A stretch of DNA of 57,964 nucleotides from Paenibacillus popilliae ATCC 14706 (GTDB taxonomy: Bacteria > Bacillota > Bacilli > Paenibacillales > Paenibacillaceae), in NCBI RefSeq assembly GCF_000315235.1, contig NZ_BALG01000016.1, positions 1 to 57,964 of the forward strand, written 5' to 3'. Below the pieces are notes generated by a model. The model searched no databases. It saw only the letters and a program-made list of their open reading frames with translations, and was not told the DNA's origin. Position numbers and translations under genes: made by a program. Positions 37,655 to 48,945 of this stretch are shown here, piece after piece; the stretch's first letter is position 1; the number at the start of each line of letters is the position of its first letter.

Positions 37655-38923
37655 TCAGGCTTGCTCGTTAGACCAGCCCAGCTTGTCAATGACGATGAAG
37701 AACAGATTGAGCATGATGCCGAGCACCGTGGCCAGCGCCATTCCTTTTAATTCAACAGCTCCCAGCTTCAAGGTGGCGCCGCTGATGCCGATGACGATGA
37801 TAAGCGTCGTCAGCAGCAGATTTTTCGGCTTGCCGTAGTCGACCTTGGCATCGACCAGCACCCGCAGTCCGGATGCCGAGATGACCCCGAACAACAGCAG
37901 GGATACGCCGCCCATGACGGGAACCGGGATGTTGGCGATGAGGGCAGAGACTTTGCCGAAGAAGGACATGACTATGGCCATAACCGCTGCGCCGCCGATC
38001 ACATATACAGAATAGACGCGGGTAAGCGCCATGACGCCGATGTTCTCCCCGTACGTCGTGTTCGGCGTGGAGCCGAGGAAGCCGGAGAAAATGGTCGAGA
38101 GCCCGTTGCCGAGCAGGGAGCGGTGAAGTCCCGGATTTTTGGATAGATCGCTGCCTATAATATTGCTAGTTACCATCAAATGGCCGATATGCTCCACAAC
38201 GACGACCAGTGCCGCAGGCACAATAATGGCGATCGCCGTCCAGTTGAATTCAGGGAGCGTGAATGTCGGCATTTTGAACAGGGCGGCATCCCGGACTGAT
38301 TCCATGTTGACCATCCCCATGAAATAAGCGACGACATAACCGGAAATAATACCGATGAGGACAGGAATAATTTTCAAGAATCCGCGGAAGAGCACGTTGC
38401 CGAGCACGGTCACGCCGAGCGTGACGCAGGCCAGCGTAATGGCCGTTGCATCAAGTCTGTCTCCCGGATTGGCTGGAATAAAGCCCGACATCCCGGCAGC
38501 GACCGGAACCAACTCGAGGCCGATGACCGCGACGATAGCCCCCATGGCGGCCGGCGGGAAGAGTATATCCAGCCAGCGAGTGCCGACCCACTTCACGATG
38601 AGCGCGACCGCCACGAAGATAAGTCCGCATACGATGAAGCCGGACAGCGCTTGGGCGTAGCTGCCGCCATTGCCGGTGAGAACGACCGTAACCGGCGAAA
38701 TGAATGCAAAGCTCGATCCAAGAAAGGCAGGGATGAGTCCCCGGCACAGCAGAAGATAGAAGAGGGTGCCCAATCCGTTCATGAGCAGTACGATGCCTGG
38801 ATCGACGTGGAACAGGTTCGGCACTAGAACGTTCGATCCGAACATGGCGAACATGTGTTGGATGCTTAGCAGCAGTCCGGGTCCGACAGCCAGTTTTTCA
38901 TGTACTTGAATGTCGCGTTGCAA
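37655..38923 (-). CDS. uracil permease, NCS2 family
   Basis: A 422-residue membrane protein with about 12-14 segments. The UraA-type signatures are VVEHIGHLMVTSNIIG (substrate glutamate), STPNTTYGENIGVMALTRVYS and LPVMGG-like PVPVMGGVSLLLFG. It most likely imports uracil by proton symport (PyrP/UraA type); xanthine carriers have different residues in the TPNTT motif. The TTG start has AAGGAGTG eight bases upstream. It interrupts the usual apt-rel adjacency and points left, so it was probably inserted there. No PyrR attenuator or purine riboswitch is seen in the 225 bases before it. Confidence 0.87.
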   Translation of the reverse strand: MQRDIQVHEKLAVGPGLLLSIQHMFAMFGSNVLVPNLFHVDPGIVLLMNGLGTLFYLLLCRGLIPAFLGSSFAFISPVTVVLTGNGGSYAQALSGFIVCGLIFVAVALIVKWVGTRWLDILFPPAAMGAIVAVIGLELVPVAAGMSGFIPANPGDRLDATAITLACVTLGVTVLGNVLFRGFLKIIPVLIGIISGYVVAYFMGMVNMESVRDAALFKMPTFTLPEFNWTAIAIIVPAALVVVVEHIGHLMVTSNIIGSDLSKNPGLHRSLLGNGLSTIFSGFLGSTPNTTYGENIGVMALTRVYSVYVIGGAAVMAIVMSFFGKVSALIANIPVPVMGGVSLLLFGVISASGLRVLVDAKVDYGKPKNLLLTTLIIVIGISGATLKLGAVELKGMALATVLGIMLNLFFIVIDKLGWSNEQA

Positions 38924-39148
38924 GTCGAATACACTCCTTTATATGTTATTGTTGTCATTGTCAAAATCCGTTTCTGGATAGTATCCCTTAGATCTAACTA
39001 TATAATTAACATGCTATTCGGCCTATGATCGGGAAAGCCCAGGAAGACCATTGACGGGAGACACCGAATAAAGGCATAATTAAAGGATATAAATTTGTAG
39101 TCTGGCGGATATGCTCCCCGACTGAAGAAAGGAACCGAAACGACTCCA

Positions 39149-41326
39149 ATGGGCATCGAGCATTTATTAGAGAAGGCCTCGGCGTATATGAAAGAATCGG
39201 ATCTGGATCGCGTCCGCGAAGCGTATCTATTCGCGGAGCAGGCTCATTCGGGGCAGGTCCGGAAATCCGGCGAACCCTATATATTGCACCCTCTGGCTGT
39301 CGCCGACATCGTGGTGGGCATGCAGATGGATCCGACTTCAGTCGTAGCGGCGCTGCTGCACGATGTCGTGGAGGACACATCCGTCTCCCTGAAGGAAGTG
39401 CGCACCAAATTCGGAAATACATGCGCGATGCTGGTCGATGGATTAACGAAGCTCGAACGGATTCAGTTCCGATCCAAGGAAGAGCAGCAGAACGAGAATT
39501 ACCGGAAAATGTTCGTGGCCATGGCCAATGACATCCGCGTTATCGTCATCAAGCTGGCGGACCGGCTTCACAATATGCGGACGCTGAAGTACCAATCGGA
39601 AGAGAGTCAACGGCGCATCGCCTATGAGACATTGGAAATCTTCTGTCCCATCGCCCATCGGCTCGGAATCTCGGCCATCAAGTGGGAGATGGAAGACATT
39701 GCGCTTCGCTATTTGAATCCGCAGCAGTATTACCGCATTGCCAACCTCATGCATAAGAAGCGTGCCGAGCGGGAGCAGTTTATTACCGACGTTATCGCGC
39801 GCATTCAGGAGAAGCTGGAGGAGATGGGCATCATCGCCGATCTGTCCGGCCGACCGAAGCATATATACAGCGTCTATAAAAAAATGACGGCCAGGAGCAA
39901 GCGGTTCAATGAAATTTACGATCTGCTGGCGATTCGCATCCTCGTCGATAATATCAAAGACTGCTATGCCACTCTCGGCATTATTCACACGCTATGGAAG
40001 CCGATGCCGGGCCGGTTCAAGGACTATATTGCGATGCCGAAGACGAACATGTACCAGTCGCTCCATACGACGGTCATCGGTCCGACGGGGGAGCCCACCG
40101 AGGTGCAGATTCGGACCTGGGAGATGCACCGCACGGCCGAGTACGGGATTGCGGCGCACTGGGCGTACAAAGAGGGCGGATTCCATTCGGGCAGCTTCGA
40201 AGAGAAGATGACGTTCCTGCGCGAAATTCTAGATTTACAGCAGGAGACGAACGACGCACAGGAATTTGTCGAATCGCTCAAAATGGATTTTTTCGCCGAT
40301 TTGGTGTTTGTATTCACGCCCAAAGGAGAAGTCATCGAGCTTCCGGCCGGCTCTGTGCCGCTTGATTTTGCGTACCGCATCCATACGGAGGTTGGGAACC
40401 GGACCATTGGGGCGAAGGTGAATGGCCGCATCGTGCCGCTCGATCACCAGTTGAAGACAGGCGATATCGTCGAGATTTTGACGTCGAAGCATTCTTACGG
40501 GCCGAGCGCGGATTGGGTTAACATCGCGCAGTCGTCCCATGCGCGCTCCAAAATCAAGCAGTGGTTCAAAAAAGAGAAGCGGGAAGAGAACGTGCAAAAA
40601 GGACGCGAAGGAATCGAACGGGAATTGAAGCGACTGGGGCTGGAGCCGTCGGCCTGGATGAGCGACGACAAACTGCTCGAGGGCGCGAAGAAGTTCACCT
40701 TCAACGATATCGATGACATGATGTCCGCTATCGGCTTCGGCGGCATTACCGCCTCCCAGATCGTGACCCGCTTGACGGAAAAGCTGCGCAAGGAAACGGA
40801 AGAGGCCAACCAGATCGAATTGACCAACGAGGTCAAGGAAGTCAAGAAGGAACCGGAGCGTAAATCCAGGCCTGCCCATGGCGTCAAAGTAGAGGGCATC
40901 GACAATTTGCTCGTTCGCTTCGCCCGCTGCTGCAATCCAGTGCCTGGCGATGAGATCGTCGGGTACGTTACCCGCGGACGGGGCGTCTCGATCCACCGGG
41001 CCGACTGCCTGAATATCCCGACGACGATCGACGGGGAAGAGGCGGAACGGATTATCGATGTACAATGGGGTGATTCCCCTGAGGCGAATTACAGTGTTGA
41101 CATCGAGATTACCGGCATGGATCGGAGAGGCTTTCTCAACGAGGTGCTACAGGCTGTTTCCGAGAGCAAGACGAATATCGCCGCCGTCTCGGGCCGTTCG
41201 GATCGCAATCGGCTGGCGATGATTCATATGACGATTCTCATCCGCAATACCGAACATCTCCAATCGGTGGTCGAAAAGATTAAGCGGGTGAAGGACGTGT
41301 ATACGGTGCAGCGGATCATGCAGTAA
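39149..41326 (+). CDS. rel: Rel, bifunctional (p)ppGpp synthetase/hydrolase
   Basis: A 725-residue stringent-response enzyme. Order: HD hydrolase (LLHDVVEDT near 70-80, with KLADRLHNMRTL), the RelA/SpoT synthetase domain (RFKDYIAMPKTNMYQSLHT), TGS (VFTPKGEVIELPAGSVPLDFAY), a zinc-finger-like helical part (RFARCCNPVPGDEIVGYVTRGRG) and a C-terminal ACT domain. Both active sites look intact. It makes (p)ppGpp on stalled ribosomes and degrades it otherwise. The ribosome-binding site (AAAGGA) is rather far from the ATG. Confidence 0.97.
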   Translation: MGIEHLLEKASAYMKESDLDRVREAYLFAEQAHSGQVRKSGEPYILHPLAVADIVVGMQMDPTSVVAALLHDVVEDTSVSLKEVRTKFGNTCAMLVDGLTKLERIQFRSKEEQQNENYRKMFVAMANDIRVIVIKLADRLHNMRTLKYQSEESQRRIAYETLEIFCPIAHRLGISAIKWEMEDIALRYLNPQQYYRIANLMHKKRAEREQFITDVIARIQEKLEEMGIIADLSGRPKHIYSVYKKMTARSKRFNEIYDLLAIRILVDNIKDCYATLGIIHTLWKPMPGRFKDYIAMPKTNMYQSLHTTVIGPTGEPTEVQIRTWEMHRTAEYGIAAHWAYKEGGFHSGSFEEKMTFLREILDLQQETNDAQEFVESLKMDFFADLVFVFTPKGEVIELPAGSVPLDFAYRIHTEVGNRTIGAKVNGRIVPLDHQLKTGDIVEILTSKHSYGPSADWVNIAQSSHARSKIKQWFKKEKREENVQKGREGIERELKRLGLEPSAWMSDDKLLEGAKKFTFNDIDDMMSAIGFGGITASQIVTRLTEKLRKETEEANQIELTNEVKEVKKEPERKSRPAHGVKVEGIDNLLVRFARCCNPVPGDEIVGYVTRGRGVSIHRADCLNIPTTIDGEEAERIIDVQWGDSPEANYSVDIEITGMDRRGFLNEVLQAVSESKTNIAAVSGRSDRNRLAMIHMTILIRNTEHLQSVVEKIKRVKDVYTVQRIMQ

Positions 41327-41344
41327 GATCGCTGCACTTTTTTG
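41306..41344 (+). terminator. terminator overlapping the rel stop codon
   Basis: GTGCAGCG (inside the last codons of rel) pairs with CGCTGCAC after the stop, followed by TTTTTT. The stop codon lies in the loop, so ribosomes finishing rel would cover the 5' arm and may weaken termination before dtd. Confidence 0.8.
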
Positions 41345-41433
41345 GCGTGTTATAAGAAGTTTTGAACACTTCTTAAGTTCATGAGGCGAGTCAATAAGTA
41401 GTTTAATTGTTGCAGGAAGGATGATAAGTACGT

Positions 41434-41877
41434 ATGCGAATCGTAGTTCAACGGTGCAAGGAAGCCGCCGTAACGGTTGAGACAGAGCTGGTCGGGAGCA
41501 TCGGGCAAGGCTTGATGCTGCTCGTCGGCGTGACGCATGAGGATACGGAACAGGACGCGCACTGGGCGGCCGACAAAATTGCCGGGCTGCGCATCTTCGA
41601 GGATGAATCGGAGAAGATGAACCTGTCGGTACAGGAAATAGGCGGCGCGGTATTGTCCGTCTCGCAATTCACCCTGTACGGCGACTGCCGCAAAGGACGG
41701 CGTCCCAACTTCATGGCTGCCGCGCGGCCCGAACAGGCGGAGCGGCTCTATGACAGCTTCAATGAGCGGCTACGCGTACTGGGGCTCGTCGTCGAGACCG
41801 GCCGCTTCGGAGCGATGATGGATGTGCAGTTGGTGAACTGGGGGCCGGTCACGCTCATCGTGGACAGCCGGGAGTAG
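41434..41877 (+). CDS. dtd: Dtd, D-aminoacyl-tRNA deacylase
   Basis: A 147-residue enzyme that removes D-amino acids from mischarged tRNAs. The signature blocks are [19 protein letters not shown] and the GP motif in [11 protein letters not shown]. The standard rel-dtd order is kept. AGGAAGGA lies upstream of the ATG. Confidence 0.96.
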   Translation: MRIVVQRCKEAAVTVETELVGSIGQGLMLLVGVTHEDTEQDAHWAADKIAGLRIFEDESEKMNLSVQEIGGAVLSVSQFTLYGDCRKGRRPNFMAAARPEQAERLYDSFNERLRVLGLVVETGRFGAMMDVQLVNWGPVTLIVDSRE

Positions 41878-42034
41878 TCTACGGCAGACAAGCTTGCCCT
41901 CAGCCTGGGGAGCCGGAATAATTGATCGCCGATACGGCCCATACTAGGGAGGAACCCTAAGCGTGCTGCCCTGCCCGACCGGATGCTTCGCCTTGCATGC
42001 TGGACGGCCGGCAGCTATGGAAAGGAGCCTTATC

Positions 42035-42178
42035 GTGCGACAATCATTGCAGCAGCTCGCGATCCAGTACAGCACCTGGGCAGCCGTTCAATCAGTCAAG
42101 GAAGCGGTTGCACTCGCGCAGGAGGAGCAGGCCGAGCAGGACGCTCTTCGCCGCCAAGGTGCCAATGTAAAGCGATAG
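42035..42178 (+). CDS. small hypothetical protein
   Basis: A 47-residue, mostly helical, charged peptide (SVKEAVALAQEEQAEQDAL). The GTG start has AAAGGAG eight bases upstream. The same frame can start earlier (GTG at 41963, after GGGAGG, 71 residues; or ATG at 42017). No family recognised. Confidence 0.4.
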   Translation: MRQSLQQLAIQYSTWAAVQSVKEAVALAQEEQAEQDALRRQGANVKR

Positions 42179-42308
42179 CCGCGGCCATTCGATGCCCGGT
42201 CTTCTTCCATGAGGAAGGGGCCGGGCATTGCTGGCTGGGGTGAATTTGGCATACAGGATGAGGATAGGGTGAAAAATACGATACCAGGACACGGCGAGGT
42301 GACGGAAG

Positions 42309-42728
42309 ATGAAACGAATTCAGGCATATACGCGGACGGAGGACGAGGCGGAAACGCTGCGGACACAGCTTGTCGCAGCAGGCGCGACGAATATTGAGGT
42401 CGGGGAACGGGGAGGCCCGCTTGCCAGCAAGCAGATGCTGTTCGCTCCGTTCCTAACCGGCAATGCGAATGGCTCCGCTTATAGCGGTGGCGTATCGGCC
42501 GTAGGCCCGGGCGGCCTTGTGACGACGCGCGACAGCGGGCAAGAGGCCCCCGCCACGGACTTGACCAATAACGAAGGGGGGGCGGACATCGCGTCCTCCG
42601 AGCGGGTGGAGGCGCCTGGCGGGCTGCGCTATGTCGTCGCCGCCAAGGCGGATGAAGCGGTCTATGATGATGTCGTCCGGATGATCCACTTGAACGGCGG
42701 ATATTTCGATCCGGGAGAAGAGGTATAG
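42309..42728 (+). CDS. hypothetical protein, stress-protein-like ends
   Basis: A 139-residue protein. The N-terminus (MKRIQAYTRTEDEAETLRTQL) and C-terminus (YVVAAKADEAVYDDVVRMI) look like a ferredoxin-like fold of the kind seen in general-stress YflT/GsiB-adjacent proteins. Between them is a Gly/Ser/Ala-rich linker of about 60 residues. No catalytic motif is visible. It is transcribed in the same direction as dtd and hemZ. Confidence 0.6.
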   Translation: MKRIQAYTRTEDEAETLRTQLVAAGATNIEVGERGGPLASKQMLFAPFLTGNANGSAYSGGVSAVGPGGLVTTRDSGQEAPATDLTNNEGGADIASSERVEAPGGLRYVVAAKADEAVYDDVVRMIHLNGGYFDPGEEV

Positions 42729-42846
42729 CAGCTTCACTTTATTTTGGAAAGTGAATATGATAGGATTAGGACTGTCGCCCGCCTGGATGGGCGCCCTTTT
42801 GGGACGAAGAGCCAACTTGGGCCGTGTTAGGGGGAGCTTGTAGGAA

Positions 42847-44415
42847 ATGCGCTTGACATTAATCGCCAATGAAGCGGCGTTTGAACGTTCGCTGGTTCAT
42901 ATTGTTCAATTGTTTATCGAGCAGCCGGAGGTGTCGTTTCAGCTAAGCCTGCAACCGGAGACAGAGCGGGCGGAGGAAGCCGAGGCGGTCATCCGTCTCG
43001 CGCAGACCGAGCCGGAGGGCGGGTTGGCGCCCGCATCGTTCCCGCTCGCGTCCGCGGGCCGCGTTCGCGTCCGCGCGATGCTGGAGCGGAAGGACGGGCC
43101 TTCGCTGGAATCCGCCAATGAACGTTCGGTTCCGGAGGAAGCGACCTATGAGCAGTACCGCAAGCAGGTAAAGAATGCATTCTCCCATGCGCTGCTGCAG
43201 GTGCTGAGTGCATGGACCGGCATCGAGCAGCCATGGGGCATCCTGACCGGCGTCCGTCCGACGAAGCTGATGCATGATGCCCGGCGGCGCGGAATGTCAC
43301 AGGACGAGGCGAAGAAGATGCTTCGCGAACAATATTTGATTACGGACAGCAAGATCGCGCTGATGGAACAGATTGTGGAACGGCAATTGACGGCCTTGCC
43401 CGATCTGGATCGGCTTCAGCACCAGGTAAGTATTTATCTCGGAATCCCGTTCTGTCCGACCAAATGCGCCTATTGCACCTTCACCGCGTACGATATTAAC
43501 GGGCGTCAAGGCGCGGTCGAATCGTTCCTTGGCGGGCTTCACTATGAAATGCGCGAGGTGGGACGCTTCCTGAAGGAGCGGAATATTCTGATAACGACGA
43601 TATACTATGGCGGCGGAACCCCGACCAGCATCACTGCGGAAGAGATGGACATGCTGTATGAGGAAATGGTGACCTCCTTCCCGAATGTGGAGCAGGTGCG
43701 GGAGATTACGGTCGAGGCGGGGCGCCCGGATACAATTACCCCGGAGAAGCTGGACGTGCTGCGGAAGTGGAATATCGACCGCATCAGCATTAATCCGCAG
43801 TCTTACATTCAAGAGACGCTTGATATTATCGGCCGCCATCACAGTGTGGAAGAGACCGTGGAGAAATACAAGTTAGCGCGTGAGCTCGGCATGAACAATA
43901 TCAATATGGATCTGATTATCGGGCTGCCGGGGGAAGGGACGGCAGAGTTCGCCTACACGCTGCGGGAGACGGAACGGCTCATGCCGGAATCGGTGACGGT
44001 TCATACGCTCTCGTTCAAGCGCGCCTCCGAGATGACCCGCCACCGCAGCGCGGAAAAATTCAAGGTGGCCGACCGGGAAGAGGTCGAGCGGATGATGACG
44101 CTGGCGGCGGAATGGACGGTCGCACACGGCTATGTTCCGTATTATTTGTACCGCCAGAAAAATATCCTCGGCAACTTGGAAAACGTCGGTTATGCGATGC
44201 CGGGAGCCGAGAGTCTGTACAATATACTCATTATCGAAGAAATTCAATCGATTCTGGGCCTGGGCTGCGGCGCATCCTCCAAATGGGTGCATCCGCGAAC
44301 CGGCGCGATAACGCGCTTCGCCAACCCGAAGGAACCGAAAGTATATCATGACAATGTTGTGGAAGTGACGCGCAAAAAAATAGAAATGATGGAGGAGTTG
44401 TTCAAAGAGGCCTAA
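42847..44415 (+). CDS. hemZ: HemZ, radical-SAM coproporphyrinogen-dehydrogenase-like protein
   Basis: A 522-residue radical-SAM enzyme. The cluster-binding cysteines are in FCPTKCAYCTF (about residues 203-210); YYGGGTPTSI, EAGRPDTIT and MDLIIGLPGEG follow. The long N-terminal domain of about 185 residues distinguishes HemZ from HemN/HemW. HemZ is assigned to anaerobic oxidation of coproporphyrinogen, although related proteins may be haem chaperones. It precedes hisS-aspS as in Bacillus. Confidence 0.9.
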   Translation: MRLTLIANEAAFERSLVHIVQLFIEQPEVSFQLSLQPETERAEEAEAVIRLAQTEPEGGLAPASFPLASAGRVRVRAMLERKDGPSLESANERSVPEEATYEQYRKQVKNAFSHALLQVLSAWTGIEQPWGILTGVRPTKLMHDARRRGMSQDEAKKMLREQYLITDSKIALMEQIVERQLTALPDLDRLQHQVSIYLGIPFCPTKCAYCTFTAYDINGRQGAVESFLGGLHYEMREVGRFLKERNILITTIYYGGGTPTSITAEEMDMLYEEMVTSFPNVEQVREITVEAGRPDTITPEKLDVLRKWNIDRISINPQSYIQETLDIIGRHHSVEETVEKYKLARELGMNNINMDLIIGLPGEGTAEFAYTLRETERLMPESVTVHTLSFKRASEMTRHRSAEKFKVADREEVERMMTLAAEWTVAHGYVPYYLYRQKNILGNLENVGYAMPGAESLYNILIIEEIQSILGLGCGASSKWVHPRTGAITRFANPKEPKVYHDNVVEVTRKKIEMMEELFKEA

Positions 44416-44527
44416 AGGAAGCGTTTGCTTTTTTGTAATCTGTTTGTAATCTTTACTTCATGTTTTTTTAATATTGTCGCCCTATACTTAATGCATGACC
44501 CCCTTTTAAAATATATTCTGTTGCTGG

Positions 44528-44553
44528 ACCTACATCTGATGTAGGTTTTTTTC
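44528..44553 (+). terminator. terminator after hemZ
   Basis: ACCTACAT and ATGTAGGT form a tight stem with a three-base loop followed by a T run. The next promoter starts directly after it. Confidence 0.92.
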
Positions 44554-44582
44554 TTGACTTTAGCATGTTACATCCTTACAAT
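44554..44582 (+). promoter_or_regulatory. sigma-A promoter of the T-box/hisS-aspS operon
   Basis: TTGACT (44554-44559), 17 bases, TACAAT (44577-44582): near-consensus housekeeping promoter. Transcription should start near 44589, at the beginning of the T-box leader. Confidence 0.85.
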
Positions 44583-44589
44583 GTCATTA

Positions 44590-44930
44590 TATTCCGACAT
44601 AACAACCCGATTCAATGACGGGAACAAGTAACCCGCCCCACATGCGCAGAGAGAGGTTCCACGGCTGGAAGAACCTTGATGACGGACGGACGAAGGACAT
44701 CCCCGAGAACCGGCGGCGAATTCCATTCGGAACGGAATGGATGTGTAGCCGTACGGCGCCTGACGTGCGTTATACGTAAATGAAGCGTGGGAAGCGATCC
44801 GGAGGCAGATGGGCCGGCAAGGAGAGCGGACGGCGGAATGTGGGTGGCACCACGGGTGATTGGATTTGACAACCAACTCTCGTCCCTTGGCAAATATTAC
44901 ATTTGCAGGGCGGGAGTTTTTTATTTTAGC
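44590..44930 (+). promoter_or_regulatory. T-box riboswitch of hisS-aspS, probably tRNA-Asp-specific
   Basis: A leader with the T-box landmarks. Stem I carries AGTAACC and AGAGAGG with apical CGGCTGG. The T-box sequence is AATGTGGGTGGCACCACGGG. A terminator follows (ACTCTCGTCCC paired with the AGGGCGGGAGT arm, then TTTTTT). Uncharged tRNA should pair with the TGGC bulge and prevent termination. TGGC requires discriminator G, which tRNA-Asp has (493-569); bacterial tRNA-His normally has C. A GAC specifier candidate is at 44696-44698, though CAT overlaps at 44698-44700. The Asp reading is therefore favoured but not certain. Confidence 0.88.
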
Positions 44931-44951
44931 ACAGGCAGGAGGAGAAAGACC

Positions 44952-46202
44952 ATGGCTTATCAGAAGCCGACAGGCACGCAGGATTTGCTGCCGGGCTCCG
45001 TCGAAATATGGCAGACGGTCGAGCACAAAGCCCGCGATCTGTGCCGTCGATTTAACTACAAGGAAATCCGCACCCCGATATTTGAACAGACGGAGCTGTT
45101 CGAGCGTGGCGTCGGTGAGACGACGGATATCGTGGAAAAAGAAATGTATACGTTCAAGGACAAGGGCGATCGCAGCATGACGCTTCGTCCAGAAAATACG
45201 GCAGGCGTCGTTCGCTCCTATGTGGAGAACAAGCTCTACGGCGATCCGGATGTGACGAAGCTGTATTATATCGGGCCGATGTTCCGCTATGAGCGGCCGC
45301 AGGCGGGACGCTACCGCCAGTTCCATCAATTCGGCGTGGAGGCGTTCGGAGCTGCGGATCCAAGCCTGGACGCGGAGATTATTGCGCTCGGGTATGAATT
45401 CATGAAGGAGGTTGGGCTGACCGGCGTCCGCGTGGAGATCAATTCGGTCGGCAACGTGCCGAGCCGCGCGGCTTACCGGGATCGTCTGCTTCAATTTTTG
45501 GAGCCGATGAAGGAATCGCTGTGCAAGGACTGTCAGTCCCGAATGGAGCGTAATCCGCTGCGCGTGCTCGATTGTAAGGTCGATCAGGACAAATTCGGCA
45601 TTGCGCCTTCGATTCTGGATAGCCTAGATGAAGAGTGCGCGACGCACTTTGCCAAGATGAAGCAGTATTTGTCGGCGATGGGGGTTGAATATAAAGTGAA
45701 CCACCGCCTTGTACGCGGACTCGATTACTATACGCATACGGCATTCGAGTACAAGGCGCAGGGCATCGGCGCTATCGACACGGTCGGTGGCGGCGGCCGC
45801 TACAACGGCCTGGTGGCGGATATCGGCGGGCCGGATCAGCCCGGTATCGGCTTTGGCATCGGACTCGAACGAATTGCGCTGCTGCTGGAGAAGCAGGGCG
45901 CCGATTGCAACGAGGCGTCGCCGCTCGATATTTATATGATCGGTCTCGGCGAGCAGGCGGAGGCCGAGGTGACGAAGCTGCTGCACGATCTGCGGCGCGA
46001 AGGACTGGCCGCCGAGAAGGATTACCAGAACCGCAAGATGAAGGCACAGATGAAATCGGCCGACCGCATGAAGGCGCGTTATGCCGGGATTCTGGGCGAT
46101 GACGAGCTATCCCGGGGCGAGATCGCGCTGAAGGAGCTGGCCAGCGGGGAGCAGCGCTTCGTGCCGCTATCCGAATTGGCGCAGCAATTGAAGCAGGCTT
46201 AA
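44952..46202 (+). CDS. hisS: histidyl-tRNA synthetase
   Basis: A 416-residue class II synthetase. Motif 1 region FEQTELFERGVGETTDIV, TLRPENTAGVVRSYVEN, motif 2 YIGPMFRYERPQAGRYRQFHQ, and the histidine motifs LVRGLDYYTHTAFEY and GGGRYNGLV with GIGFGIGLERI (motif 3) are all present. The ATG after AGGAGGAG is used. It is first gene of the T-box operon with aspS. Confidence 0.97.
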   Translation: MAYQKPTGTQDLLPGSVEIWQTVEHKARDLCRRFNYKEIRTPIFEQTELFERGVGETTDIVEKEMYTFKDKGDRSMTLRPENTAGVVRSYVENKLYGDPDVTKLYYIGPMFRYERPQAGRYRQFHQFGVEAFGAADPSLDAEIIALGYEFMKEVGLTGVRVEINSVGNVPSRAAYRDRLLQFLEPMKESLCKDCQSRMERNPLRVLDCKVDQDKFGIAPSILDSLDEECATHFAKMKQYLSAMGVEYKVNHRLVRGLDYYTHTAFEYKAQGIGAIDTVGGGGRYNGLVADIGGPDQPGIGFGIGLERIALLLEKQGADCNEASPLDIYMIGLGEQAEAEVTKLLHDLRREGLAAEKDYQNRKMKAQMKSADRMKARYAGILGDDELSRGEIALKELASGEQRFVPLSELAQQLKQA

Positions 46203-46287
46203 CCCGCTGAGGCGCCGCGTGCCGACAAGTGGCAGACGATGCAAGAACATAGATGAAGAATGATCGATATAGAGGAGAGTGGAGTTT

Positions 46288-48075
<1,788 letters not shown>

Positions 48076-48192
48076 CACGCCCGCTGCTCCGAGCAGCTTG
48101 AACGAACGCCCCTTGCCGATCTATGCTATATAGCAGGCGGCTGGGGGCGTTGCCATGATAATCGGGCGATAGGCCCGCAGGAGGAATAGCTG

Positions 48193-48945
48193 ATGTTGCA
48201 TCAATTTTCGCGTACAGAATTAGCCATCGGCCCGGAAGGGCTGGACAAGCTGAAGAACAGTACCGTCGCCGTACTCGGCATCGGCGGCGTCGGCGGCAGC
48301 GCTGCGGAAGCACTGGCGCGCACGGGCATCGGGCGCATCATCCTGATCGACAAGGATGTCGTCGACATTACGAATGTGAACCGCCAGATTCACGCCTTGA
48401 CGACGACGGTCGGACAGAAGAAGGCGGAGCTGATGCGGGAGCGGATGAAGCTTATCAATCCGGAGTGCGACGTCATCGCCTTGAATATGTTCTATACAGA
48501 AGAAACGTACGAGGAGCTGTTCGCCTACGATCTCGATTTTGTCGTGGACGCGTCGGACACGATCTCTTATAAAATTCACCTCATTAAGGAATGCTTGCGC
48601 CGCAACATCCCGATGATTTCAAGCATGGGGGCGGCCAACAAAATGGACCCGACGCGTTTCCAGGTGGCGGACATCTCGAAGACGTCGGTCGATCCGATCG
48701 CGCGCGTCATCCGGCAGAAGCTGCGCAAGGACGGCATCAACAAAGGAGTCAACGTCGTATTTTCGACCGAGGAGCCGTTAAAGCCGCGCGCTGACGTAAC
48801 GGAGAAAATCGTTCCGGAGCAGGCGCCGGATATTCGCAAGGCGAAGCAGCCGCCGGCCAGCAACTCCTTCGTGCCGCCGGTGGCGGGGCTGATCATGGTC
48901 AGCGTCGTTGTCCGCGATCTGCTAGCTATGTTAGAATCACGGTGA
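48193..48945 (+). CDS. tcdA: TcdA-type tRNA threonylcarbamoyladenosine dehydratase
   Basis: A 250-residue E1/ThiF-like ATP-dependent enzyme with ATP-binding VLGIGGVGGSAAEALARTGIG, DVVDITNVNRQIHA and the catalytic-region SSMGAANKMDPTRFQVADIS. It cyclises t6A at position 37 of tRNA to ct6A. Order aspS-tcdA-rarA is as in B. subtilis (yrvM, yrvN). Its TGA overlaps the rarA ATG. Confidence 0.92.
   Translation: MLHQFSRTELAIGPEGLDKLKNSTVAVLGIGGVGGSAAEALARTGIGRIILIDKDVVDITNVNRQIHALTTTVGQKKAELMRERMKLINPECDVIALNMFYTEETYEELFAYDLDFVVDASDTISYKIHLIKECLRRNIPMISSMGAANKMDPTRFQVADISKTSVDPIARVIRQKLRKDGINKGVNVVFSTEEPLKPRADVTEKIVPEQAPDIRKAKQPPASNSFVPPVAGLIMVSVVVRDLLAMLESR

Noticed and set aside
38924-39148. Purine riboswitch or PyrR attenuator before the uracil permease gene
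   Set aside because: No conserved purine-riboswitch core or PyrR-binding loop could be found on the leftward strand.
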